Shown here one piece after another: positions 7,328 to 14,921 of a stretch of DNA of 64,000 nt. Position numbers and translations under genes: made by a program. How positions within the stretch are numbered: position 1 is the first letter of the stretch; every line of letters starts with the position of its first letter. Below the pieces are notes generated by a model that made no database searches, was not told where the DNA came from, and worked only from the letters and a program-made list of their open reading frames with translations. This DNA is from Myceligenerans pegani (GTDB taxonomy: Bacteria > Actinomycetota > Actinomycetes > Actinomycetales > Cellulomonadaceae), in assembly GCF_014892515.1 (NCBI RefSeq), contig NZ_JADBGR010000054.1, positions 1 to 64,000 on the forward strand, given 5' to 3'.

Positions 7328-9343
7328 ATGAACTTCTTCGAGCGGCAACGGCAGGTCCGCCGCATCTCCGTCCGGCTCGTCGTCCTGTTCGCGCTCGCCG
7401 TCGCCGGCACGGTCGCCGTCGTCGACCTCGCCGTCTGGTTCGTCATCGGTGTCGGATCCCCGGCCGAGACCGTCGTGACGGCCCTGGTCGTGGCGAGTGT
7501 CCTCACGGTCGCGCTCATCGGGCTGTCGTCGCTGTTCAAGTCGATCTCGCTGCGTCGTGGCGGGGGAGCGCGCGTCGCGGAGTCGCTCGGCGGCACGGCG
7601 GTGCCGCCGGACACCCGGGACCCTGACCTGCGGCGCCTGCGCAACGTGGTGGAAGAGATCGCGATCGCGTCCGGGACGCCGGTGCCCGCCCTGTACGTGC
7701 TCGAGAAGGAGCGCGGCATCAACGCGTTCGCCGCCGGGTGGTCGCCGGCGGACGCGGCCGTCGCAGTCACGCGCGGGTCCCTGGACCGGCTCAACCGCGA
7801 CGAGTTGCAGGGCGTGATCGCGCACGAGTTCAGCCACGTCGTCAACGGCGACATGCGCCTCAACATCAAGCTGATGGGGCTGCTGTTCGGGCTGCTGGTG
7901 CTGTTCGTCGTCGGGCGCGTACTGACGCTGGTGCGCGGTGGCAACCGCAACCCGACGCCGCTGATCGGCCTGGCGCTGATCATCGCCGGTGCGATCGGGA
8001 TGGGCGTCGGACGCATCATCCAGGCGGCGGTCTCGCGGCAGCGGGAGTACCTGGCCGACGCGACCGCGGTCCAGTACACCCGGCAGACGGCGGGGCTCGT
8101 CGGGGCGCTGAAGAAGATCGCCGGCCTGAAGGAGAGCTCGGCGGTCCGCAATCCCCGGGCCGACGAGGTCGGCCACATGCTGTTCGGCTCCGCGAAGGGG
8201 CTCAAGGGGCAGATGCTGGCCACGCACCCGCCGCTGATCGATCGCATCCGCGTGCTGGAGCCGAACACGCGGCCGGAGGAACTGGAGCAGTTGCGACGGC
8301 AGTGGGCGACCAGGCCGCCGTCGGGCGCGGCGGAGGACCGGGCGATGGGGCTCGCCGACGGGTCCACGCGGGTGTCGGGGCAGTCGGGGTCGGGGACACC
8401 GGGGCGGGGGCACGTCCCGGGTGGGGCGCAGGCGCCGGGAAGCCGGGCGCCGGGTGAGCCACGGACGCCCGCCGGAGCGGGTCTCGGGGCGGCCGCCGAC
8501 CCTGCCGCCGTGGTCGCCGCGATCGGCGGCGTCGAGCCCGACGCGCTCGACCGTGCCGGCCGGCTGCTCGATCGGATCCCCGAGCATCTGCGGGTGTCCG
8601 CGCACGAGACCGAGGGCTCGGTGTCGCTGGTGCTCGCGCTGGTCCTGTCCGCGCACCCGGACGTGCGGGCGGCACAGCTCGCAGCCGTGGGGCGCCACTT
8701 CGGCGAGGCCGCGGCCGACGAGGTGCGGCGGGCCGGGCAGGCGCTGACCGGACTGCCTCCCGAGCTGCGCCTGCCCCTCGCGGAGCTGGCGTTCCCGGCG
8801 CTGCAGCGACGCACGCCCGAGCAGCAGGACGCCATCATGGCCACGCTGCACGACATGATCGCGGCGGACGGGCGGCTGGACGTCGTCGAGTACTGCCTGT
8901 CGCGCCTGCTGCACGAACAACTCCACGAGGCGCGCCACCACCGCCCGTCCTGGGCGGGGCAGCGGTACTCCGTCGCGGCGGCCAGGACAGCGACCGCCAC
9001 ACTGCTCGCCGTGCTCGCGGACGCGGGGCACGACGACAGCGGGCACGACGACGCCAGGCCGGCTGCGCGAGCGTTCGCCGCCGGGCTCGGGCGGCTACCC
9101 GGCGACTGGCGGGGGGTCGCGTACGCCCCACCTGCCGCCGGCGTCGTCGCTCTGGAGCACACCTGGGGTGCGCTCGACGGCATGCCCGCGCACGCCAAGC
9201 AGCAGTTGATCGAGGCGGTCGTGACGGTGATCGGCCACGACGGCCGGATGACGGTCTCCGAGCTCGAACTGCTGCGCACGATCTGCGCCATGCTCCACTG
9301 CCCGCTGCCGCCGGTCGCGCAGGCACCGGGACGGGTCGCCTGA
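7328..9343 (+). CDS. M48 family (HtpX-like) zinc metalloprotease with C-terminal TerB-like domain
   Basis: This 671-residue integral membrane protease has two N-terminal helices (about 15-43 and 46-70). The zinc motif HEFSH is at about residues 166-170, two further helices lie around 183-230, and the third ligand region QREYLADA is near 237-243. HtpX (about 290 aa) ends after this core. Here a Gly/Pro-rich linker (about 340-390) leads to a roughly 270-residue helical tail containing AADGRLDVVEYCLSRLL and IGHDGRMTVSELELLRTI, typical of TerB-like acidic helical repeats. The tail probably binds a partner or metal on the cytoplasmic side. Cotranscription with lemA is likely. Confidence 0.85.
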   Translation: MNFFERQRQVRRISVRLVVLFALAVAGTVAVVDLAVWFVIGVGSPAETVVTALVVASVLTVALIGLSSLFKSISLRRGGGARVAESLGGTAVPPDTRDPDLRRLRNVVEEIAIASGTPVPALYVLEKERGINAFAAGWSPADAAVAVTRGSLDRLNRDELQGVIAHEFSHVVNGDMRLNIKLMGLLFGLLVLFVVGRVLTLVRGGNRNPTPLIGLALIIAGAIGMGVGRIIQAAVSRQREYLADATAVQYTRQTAGLVGALKKIAGLKESSAVRNPRADEVGHMLFGSAKGLKGQMLATHPPLIDRIRVLEPNTRPEELEQLRRQWATRPPSGAAEDRAMGLADGSTRVSGQSGSGTPGRGHVPGGAQAPGSRAPGEPRTPAGAGLGAAADPAAVVAAIGGVEPDALDRAGRLLDRIPEHLRVSAHETEGSVSLVLALVLSAHPDVRAAQLAAVGRHFGEAAADEVRRAGQALTGLPPELRLPLAELAFPALQRRTPEQQDAIMATLHDMIAADGRLDVVEYCLSRLLHEQLHEARHHRPSWAGQRYSVAAARTATATLLAVLADAGHDDSGHDDARPAARAFAAGLGRLPGDWRGVAYAPPAAGVVALEHTWGALDGMPAHAKQQLIEAVVTVIGHDGRMTVSELELLRTICAMLHCPLPPVAQAPGRVA

Positions 9344-9502
9344 GCAGTCTCGTCCGATCGGCAGATCGACGGCTTGCCCGAGCGACCTGCGTGCCGGCCG
9401 GAACAGACGCCGTTCGGTTGGCTGTCGCGGCCAGGGGTCAGATGGTAGTGGTGATGGTGACGGGTCGTGATCGGGGGCCGGCGTCGCGTTTCTTGGGCGC
9501 GG

Positions 9503-11470
9503 CTAGAACGGTGGGCGTTGGTCGCCTCTGTCGTCTTGAGCGGCGATGTCCTGTCCTTCCGGTGATCGGTCTTGCGGTGGTTGCGCGATCGTGAGGCCGT
9601 GCGCGCGTGCGTAGCGGATGACGGGGTCGACGATCGCGGGTTCGACGGGGATGGTGGCACCCCTGGGTGCGGTCCAGCGGGTGATCCCGGTGTCGGGATC
9701 ACGGGTGACCTGCCAGGTCGCATGCGTCTTCAGGTTGTGGTGTTTTCTGCACAACGGGTGCAGGTTCGTAGCTCGTGTCTGGCCGGGTTCGCCGGGTCGG
9801 CAGCGATGGTCCTTGTCGAAGGGCTCGATGTGGTCGAGGTCGGTGGCAGGTCTGCCGCCGGTGGTGGCGGGCCGGTCGCAGCCGGGGAATCGGCAGGTGC
9901 CATCCCGTGCGCCGACGGCGGCGCGCAGGATGCTGCCGGGGGTGTAGGTGCGGGTCGAGTAGTCCGTCAGGACGCCGGTGACGGGGTCGGTCAGCAGGCG
10001 GCGCCAGGTGCCGTCGGCCGCGATGCGTGCGGCGTCGTCGGCGGGGACGGGGCCGATGCCGTCCAGGATGCCCGGAGTCGTGTCCGCGGGGTCCAGGAGC
10101 ATGGTGGCCGCCACGGTCACGTGGACCGTTGCCGGGACGTCGATCACGCGCAGGCGCGTGCCTGCCGGACCGGCCGCCGGGCTCGTCACTGGGCTGGTTG
10201 CCGGGCCGGTCGCGGGGCCGGTCAGGTGTACGCCGTCCGGGTCCTCGGGGACGGGGACCAGGTCTGTGTCGAGGACCGGTGCGACCAGGCTGGGCGGCGT
10301 GACGAGCATGCCCTCACCATCACCGGCACCGTCGGTGTGGTTGTCGGTGTGGTTATCGTTGTCGGGCTCGTCGCCCGGCTTGTTGCCGGGCTGGTCGTCG
10401 GTGTCGTGGTCGGGGCAGGGCAGCACGAGGCGTCCGGTCACCAGTGCGGTGAACGCGGCGGCACGCAGCGCGCCCAGGGGCCGGGTCTCGCCCGGGGTGT
10501 CCTTGAGGGCCTTGGCAGCGGCCTGGACGGCGTTGAACGTCAGCGCGGCGTCGGTGACCGGCAGGTCCGCGACGATCCGTCCGCGGCCGGGGCCGACCTG
10601 TTCGGCCCACACGTTGCAGCGGTCGGTGACATCGCGACGGCGAGCCTTGGTGCCGTGCAGGCCGGCGGCGCGGGCGTTCAGCTGTTCGCTGATCCACTTC
10701 CAGGTGCGCTTCGGCGCGACCGGGAGCAGGTCGTCGATAGCTTCACCGCGCTCGTGCGGGGTCAGGTCGGCGCCGGCACGCAGGAACGTGTCGGTCTTCT
10801 TCGCATCGATCCGTCCCGCGGCCAGCGCGTCGGCCAGCTGCGGGTACAGGCCCGTGCCCTCGCCCCGCATCGCGATCTGCCACGCCTCATGGGTGGTGAC
10901 GTGCAGTTCACCGGTGATCTCCCCGGCCACCGAGTCCCGCGCCAGCGGGCCGTCGGTGCGCGCGAACAGTTCCCGCGCGGCGCTGGCCTGACCGGCCCGG
11001 GCCCAGGAGATCAGTCGCTCCCAGCCCGCCACCACGTGGCGCAGCTCCTCCTCGGCCAGGTGGTCCAGCCGGTCCGGCCGCGTGAGGTCGCGCAACGCCG
11101 CGGCCGGTATCGGGTCCGGGGCCTGCCGCGTCACCTCCTCCAGCAGGACATCGACCGGATCCAGAGTCTCGCCCGGCAGACCGTCCGGGCCGGTGCGCTC
11201 CCATGGTGCGGCATGGGCCGCGATCCCCGGATCGTCCATCGGGTTCGTCGCCAGGATTCGCGCGAGCTCCGCCTCCGTGTGCTCCGGCGGCAGGACCGGC
11301 AGACCGAACTCGTCCACCACCTCCACATCCTCGAACGCGCCGGGTGCGCACGGGTCTGGTGCGCAGGAGTCGGGAGAGCGGAGATCGAAGGAACCAGGAG
11401 TGCGCGCAGCGCCGTCGTCGAACACTCCGTCGTCGAACATCCCGTGGTCACGGAACACCGGACCCTGCAT
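9503..11470 (-). CDS. DUF222 / 13E12-family HNH endonuclease-domain protein
   Basis: The 655-residue protein has a helical DUF222 region (about 90-320) and a C-terminal HNH motif: CRFPGCDRP, then DLDHIEPF and NLHPLCRKHHNLKTH (about 560-610), with all metal-binding His/Asn present. This family is multicopy in many actinobacteria (M. tuberculosis 13E12 repeats) and has been linked to mobility or DNA damage, but activity is rarely shown. Between the domains lies a low-complexity stretch of repeated TSPVTSP and DNHTD units. The ATG at 11470 has GAGGGGG about 8 nt upstream; a GTG at 11533 in the same frame is the alternative. The flanking genes are unrelated. Confidence 0.8.
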   Translation of the reverse strand: MQGPVFRDHGMFDDGVFDDGAARTPGSFDLRSPDSCAPDPCAPGAFEDVEVVDEFGLPVLPPEHTEAELARILATNPMDDPGIAAHAAPWERTGPDGLPGETLDPVDVLLEEVTRQAPDPIPAAALRDLTRPDRLDHLAEEELRHVVAGWERLISWARAGQASAARELFARTDGPLARDSVAGEITGELHVTTHEAWQIAMRGEGTGLYPQLADALAAGRIDAKKTDTFLRAGADLTPHERGEAIDDLLPVAPKRTWKWISEQLNARAAGLHGTKARRRDVTDRCNVWAEQVGPGRGRIVADLPVTDAALTFNAVQAAAKALKDTPGETRPLGALRAAAFTALVTGRLVLPCPDHDTDDQPGNKPGDEPDNDNHTDNHTDGAGDGEGMLVTPPSLVAPVLDTDLVPVPEDPDGVHLTGPATGPATSPVTSPAAGPAGTRLRVIDVPATVHVTVAATMLLDPADTTPGILDGIGPVPADDAARIAADGTWRRLLTDPVTGVLTDYSTRTYTPGSILRAAVGARDGTCRFPGCDRPATTGGRPATDLDHIEPFDKDHRCRPGEPGQTRATNLHPLCRKHHNLKTHATWQVTRDPDTGITRWTAPRGATIPVEPAIVDPVIRYARAHGLTIAQPPQDRSPEGQDIAAQDDRGDQRPPF

Positions 11471-11994
11471 CGGTACGCACCCCCTCGTCTGCCTGCTCGT
11501 CTGCCTGCGGAGAGCACCAGCTGCGTTCGCCACCGGTCTCTAGGTCACGGTTACATGTTCGATCCTATGGTTGACAGGTGCGTTCCGCCACCGGGGCATC
11601 CAATCTGTGGATAACCCTCACCTCGGGTCGGTACACATCCGCACCGCAGGTCAGGGGCCGGATTCAGGAGAAGCGCCAGCACCTCCCGGCAGCCGCACCA
11701 CCGCTCGGCGGGATCGAGGAACAGCGGATCGAGATACGGCCGGATCGGGCGCCCGAGCCCGAACAGCAGCCGAGCCCGGCCTCCGGGCACGAACGGTAGC
11801 CGGGCTCACCGACAGCCGTCAGCCCTCACACGCGCAGCCCCACGCCGTCGGCCCGGCCCGGGACGTCGACCCGGCCCGGGACGTCGACCCGGCCCGGGAC
11901 GTCGACCCGGCCCGGGACGTCACCGCAGGAAGTCGTTCCCTGCGCGCACAGCCCACGCCCCGGCGAGCAGCGCCGGGAGCACGCGCCGGGCGAG
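11471..11994. other. Long intergenic region upstream of the HNH gene
   Basis: No convincing gene is seen in this stretch. It contains a degenerate LexA-like half site (ATGTTCGA at 11555-11562), a 9-bp inverted repeat GAGCCCGGC/GCCGGGCTC (11772-11780 and 11799-11807) that could terminate transcription, and the 18-bp tandem repeat described separately. A 73-codon plus-strand reading at 11578-11799 has poor codon bias and was not accepted. Confidence 0.5.
11852..11922. repeat. Four tandem copies of an 18-bp unit
   Basis: The unit CCCGGCCCGGGACGTCGA is repeated at 11852, 11870, 11888 and 11906 (the last is shortened by two bases). Each unit contains the palindromes CCCGGG and GACGTC. It lies beyond the stop of the IMPACT gene, outside any accepted coding region. 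Confidence 0.9.
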
Positions 11995-12657
11995 CTAACT
12001 CGGCACGTCCACCACACGGCTGTCGCCGACGCCGGGGGAGAGGCTCCCCGCCGACGCGGCCGCGAGGTCGGCGTGCAGCGCGTCCAGGTGGGCGCCGGGG
12101 ACGAGCAGCCGCAGCCGGGCGACGTCGTCGTACACGGGATCCTGCACGACCGAGCCGTGGGATCCCGCCCAGTCCCGCAGCAGGTTGTCGATCCGGCCGG
12201 CGTCCGAGTGCGGCACCGCCACCTCGATCTCGTGCAGGACCTCGCGCCGCAGCATCGCGCCCGTGGCGTCGGCGATGTCGAGCGCCGCCGCGACCGCACC
12301 CGAGTACGCCCGCACCAGCCCGCCCGCGCCGAGTTTCACCCCGCCGAAGTACCGGGTCACGACGGCGACGACGTCGGTCACGTGGCGGTGCCTGAGGACC
12401 TCCAGCATCGGGACGCCCGCGGTGCCCGAGGGTTCGCCGTCGTCGGAGGAGCGGGCCCGGTCAGCCCGGGGCCCGAGCACCATCGCCACGCAGTGGTGAC
12501 GGGCGTCCCAGAACTCCTTCCTGATGCGGCCGACGACGGCGTCCGCCGCCGCGCCGTCGGCGACCGGTTCCAGGTGGGCGAGGAAGCGCGACTTCTTGGT
12601 CACCAGCTCGCGGTCGACCGGGCGGGCCAGGGTGCGAGGAAGGGCGGGCTCGGTCAC
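11995..12657 (-). CDS. IMPACT / YigZ family protein (UPF0029)
   Basis: The 220-residue protein carries the UPF0029 signature DDGEPSGTAGVPMLEVL and then TRYFGGVKLGAGGLVRAYS. YigZ/IMPACT proteins have an N-terminal RNase PH/EF-G domain-IV-like fold and a C-terminal ferredoxin-like domain; the eukaryotic member modulates GCN2, and the bacterial role is undefined. The GTG at 12657 starts VTEPALPRTLARPVDRE, the usual family N-terminus, and has TAGGCT 7 nt upstream. The longer frame to 12711 adds residues unlike the family. Confidence 0.85.
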   Translation of the reverse strand: MTEPALPRTLARPVDRELVTKKSRFLAHLEPVADGAAADAVVGRIRKEFWDARHHCVAMVLGPRADRARSSDDGEPSGTAGVPMLEVLRHRHVTDVVAVVTRYFGGVKLGAGGLVRAYSGAVAAALDIADATGAMLRREVLHEIEVAVPHSDAGRIDNLLRDWAGSHGSVVQDPVYDDVARLRLLVPGAHLDALHADLAAASAGSLSPGVGDSRVVDVPS

Positions 12658-12664
12658 GGCGACG

Positions 12665-12670
12665 AGCCTA
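12665..12670 (-). promoter_or_regulatory. Leaderless -10 for the IMPACT gene
   Basis: TAGGCT (minus strand) is followed by 7 nt and the GTG at 12657. Confidence 0.5.
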
Positions 12671-12761
12671 CGTGAGTGCCGGGGGCCGACGACGGCGCCC
12701 GGGGTGGCCACCTCTTCTCGACGCGCCTCGACAGCTCCTCGATTAATAGTGTGCCAAGCGC

Positions 12762-12767
12762 TATGCT
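12762..12767 (+). promoter_or_regulatory. Leaderless -10 for the recombinase-like gene
   Basis: TATGCT is followed by 7 nt and the ATG at 12775, within a locally A/T-rich patch. Confidence 0.5.
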
Positions 12768-12774
12768 ACACACC

Positions 12775-13440
12775 ATGACCGGCAACGATGCACCCGCACC
12801 GCCCACAGCTCCGGACGAACAGAACCCCACCGCGGAACCCCGCTACCCGCGCCCGCCCGTCACGCTCGAGGAGGCCGAGTGGGTGTGGCGCGAGCTGGCG
12901 TCCGAGGCGATGCGCCCGGACGCGAAGCCGGAGACCGCTCGGCTGGCCGTGATCACGGGGCTGGTCAGGGCCACCGGCGCGCGCTACGGCGATCTGCTGC
13001 GCATGCGGGTGGAAGATCTCGATCTCGGGCCCGAGGCGGCGCGCGCGGGCGAGGGGGTCGCCACCGTCCGGCACGGCAAGCACCGCGTGCTGCGCCGGCA
13101 TCGCCTGCCGGCGGACCTGGTGGTGCTGCTCCGGCACTGGATGTCGGTGCGTGAGGAACTGGCCGTGGAGCTGGAGGGTTCGGTCCCGCGGGCACTGCTG
13201 CTCACCGTGCACCACACGCACGACAACGGCACCACGGTGGCGAGCGGCCTGCCGATCACGCGGCAAGGGCTGGTGCTCTCGTGGCGGCGGTTCGTGCATC
13301 GCACCAACGCCAGGTACGGCGCGACCCGGCCCCCGCTGCCGACCCGCTTCGAGCAGGTCCGCCGCGCCTGGACGGAGTCGGGTGCGGGGGAGGAGGGCGT
13401 CGTGGCGGAGGGCGTGCCGCGGGGCGCCGCGGCACGTTAG
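12775..13440 (+). CDS. Incomplete tyrosine-recombinase-like protein
   Basis: The 221-residue protein resembles the first half of a phage integrase catalytic domain. ATGARYGDLLRMRVEDLDL matches the box I arginine region (R70), and VRHGKHRVLRRHRLP matches the beta-hairpin lysine (K102). Downstream, where H-x-x-R, H/W and the nucleophilic Tyr should follow, there is only LPTRFEQVRRAWTESG and an Ala/Gly/Glu-rich end. There is no N-terminal SAM-like core-binding domain. It is therefore either a decayed integrase or a domesticated DNA-binding derivative. The third-position GC is normal and the frame is intact, which argues that it is still expressed. The ATG at 12775 is chosen from the leaderless promoter. 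Confidence 0.55.
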   Translation: MTGNDAPAPPTAPDEQNPTAEPRYPRPPVTLEEAEWVWRELASEAMRPDAKPETARLAVITGLVRATGARYGDLLRMRVEDLDLGPEAARAGEGVATVRHGKHRVLRRHRLPADLVVLLRHWMSVREELAVELEGSVPRALLLTVHHTHDNGTTVASGLPITRQGLVLSWRRFVHRTNARYGATRPPLPTRFEQVRRAWTESGAGEEGVVAEGVPRGAAAR

Positions 13441-13506
13441 CCCGCGAGTGCCTTCTCGCCGGGGCGGGTTCGCGCGTCGTCAGGTGGGTCTGCTCGTCGA
13501 CGCGCC

Positions 13507-14193
13507 TCAGCGGGTCCTGATGCCCAGCAGCGGCGTGTCCGGACGGTGGGACGGCAGCTCGTGGAAGCCGTAGGCGTCGTAGAAGGCCCGGGCTCCCGTG
13601 TTCGCCGGGTCCATGCCCAGGTGCACCCCCGGGACACCACGCTCGGCCAAGGCTGCGCGCAGCGTGTCCAGCAGGCGACGGCCCAGGCCTCGGCGCTGTC
13701 CCTCCGGCAGCAGGTCGATGTGCAGGTGCGCCGGGTGGTCCGCCAGTTCTGCCGGGGTGATCCCGCGCAGCATGCGGCCCGGGTCGCCGCCGTCGCGGAC
13801 CAGCGCCTCCTCGGTGTACCGGTAGTCCCGGCCCATCGGTCCGGGCCGGGGGTGCCGGGCGCGGAAGCCCGGTGCCCACTCGGTCTCGTACCAGTCGACG
13901 AACTCGCGCGTGTCGGCCACGGCGACGACGTAGCCGACGACGCCGCCCGAACCCCCTGCCGGTGCACCGGCAGGGTGTCCCGCCCCGCCGTCGTCCACCA
14001 CCCATGCCAGGTCCGGCGCGTACGTCACGTACGGCAGGCAGTACACCTCGGGCATCAGCATGTCGTCGGAGTAGATGCCCCGGGCGTCCTGCCCGCCGGC
14101 CGCCGTCCGGACGCAGATCTCCGTGACGGAATCCCGGTCATTGGGCTGGTAGGGCCGGATTGTTGAGCCGCTGCCGCGGTGGTTGGCGATCAC
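13507..14193 (-). CDS. GNAT family N-acetyltransferase
   Basis: The 228-residue protein has the acetyl-CoA-binding motif A, HLHIDLLPEGQRRGLGRRLLDTL (described here by its Q-R-R-G-L-G core), followed by GVHLGMDPANTGARAFYDAYGF, the beta-bulge and motif B of GNAT folds. Similar GNAT modules are found in actinobacterial and O-GlcNAcase-associated proteins; the substrate is unknown. A Gly/Ala-rich insertion interrupts motif C. The GTG at 14193 is supported by TATTGT 6 nt upstream. It is divergent from ectA with 103 bp between, so it shares the ectoine operon control region, though no functional link is evident. Confidence 0.75.
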   Translation of the reverse strand: MIANHRGSGSTIRPYQPNDRDSVTEICVRTAAGGQDARGIYSDDMLMPEVYCLPYVTYAPDLAWVVDDGGAGHPAGAPAGGSGGVVGYVVAVADTREFVDWYETEWAPGFRARHPRPGPMGRDYRYTEEALVRDGGDPGRMLRGITPAELADHPAHLHIDLLPEGQRRGLGRRLLDTLRAALAERGVPGVHLGMDPANTGARAFYDAYGFHELPSHRPDTPLLGIRTR

Positions 14194-14199
14194 AGGGGA

Positions 14200-14205
14200 A
14201 CAATA
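14200..14205 (-). promoter_or_regulatory. Leaderless -10 for the GNAT gene
   Basis: TATTGT (minus strand) is followed by TCCCCT and the GTG at 14193. Confidence 0.4.
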
Positions 14206-14245
14206 ACGATTCGAGCCGTGGGATCGCCCACATCTTGTTGCCGAA

Positions 14246-14275
14246 TTGTGACGGCGACATGACAGTGTCAATAAA
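14246..14275 (+). promoter_or_regulatory. Candidate ectABCD promoter with embedded palindromic operator
   Basis: TTGTGA (14246-14251), an 18-nt spacer and AATAAA (14270-14275) form a plausible -35/-10 pair. The spacer contains TGACAGTGTCA (14260-14270), an 11-bp palindrome with arms TGACA/TGTCA that touches the -10. It lies 26 bp upstream of the ectA ATG and is a likely regulator site for osmotic control. Confidence 0.45.
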
Positions 14276-14296
14276 GTCCGTTACGGTTGATGGGCG

Positions 14297-14821
14297 ATGC
14301 AGCCCTCCGACGAAGACCATAACGAAGCACGGACCAGCGAGGACGTGGGACTGAAGGAGCCCACCATCCACGACGGTTCCGCCATGTGGCGGATCGCCAG
14401 GGATTCCAGGACGCTCGATCTCAATTCGTCCTACGCCTATGTGCTGTGGGCCCGTGACTTCGCCGCCACGTCGGTGATCGCGACGGTCGACGGACAGCCG
14501 GCCGGTTTTCTCACCGGCTACGTCCGTCCCGACGAGCCCACCACGCTGATGGTGTGGCAGGTCGCGGTCGACGCCGCGTTCCGCGGGCGTCGGCTGGCCG
14601 CCAGGATGCTCGACCACGTGGTCTCCGCCGCGCCACGGTGCACACATCTGGAGACCACCATCACCGCGGACAACGCGGCGTCGATCGCACTGTTCACCTC
14701 GTTCGCGCAGGCGCGTGGCGCCGCCGTCGAACGCACGCCCCTCTTCACCGAGGAGATCCTCGGAGGAGGGCACGACACGGAGCACCTGTTCCGTATCGGC
14801 CCGGTCGCTCCAGCGGCCTGA
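14297..14821 (+). CDS. ectA: L-2,4-diaminobutyrate N-gamma-acetyltransferase EctA
   Basis: The 174-residue GNAT enzyme acetylates L-2,4-diaminobutyrate with acetyl-CoA to N-gamma-acetyl-diaminobutyrate, the second step of ectoine synthesis. It has the EctA features LDLNSSYAYVLWARDF near the N-terminus, VWQVAVDAAFRGRRLAARM as the acetyl-CoA loop, ETTITADNAASIALF, and the C-terminal DTEHLFRI. The length is typical of EctA. It is the first gene of ectABCD; EctB, EctC and EctD follow on the same strand with gaps of about 76-123 bp. Expression is probably driven from the promoter at 14246-14275 and osmotically regulated, as in other actinobacteria. Confidence 0.95.
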   Translation: MQPSDEDHNEARTSEDVGLKEPTIHDGSAMWRIARDSRTLDLNSSYAYVLWARDFAATSVIATVDGQPAGFLTGYVRPDEPTTLMVWQVAVDAAFRGRRLAARMLDHVVSAAPRCTHLETTITADNAASIALFTSFAQARGAAVERTPLFTEEILGGGHDTEHLFRIGPVAPAA

Positions 14822-14921
14822 CAACCATCCTCGACCCCTCACGCTCGATCCACACGAGACCTACCGTCGGCTGCCGCACGGCGCAGACCGCGGTGACAAC
14901 CATGCCCGGGAGCGATACCCC

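Noticed and set aside
6448-9723. A 1091-codon minus-strand open frame
   Set aside because: It runs antisense to lemA and the M48 protease and spans unrelated intergenic DNA; long spurious frames are expected at this GC content.
11547-11562. Possible LexA/SOS box upstream of the HNH gene
   Set aside because: Only one half (ATGTTCGA) fits the actinobacterial consensus; the other half (ACGGTTAC) lacks the GAAC core. It is kept only as a note in the intergenic entry.
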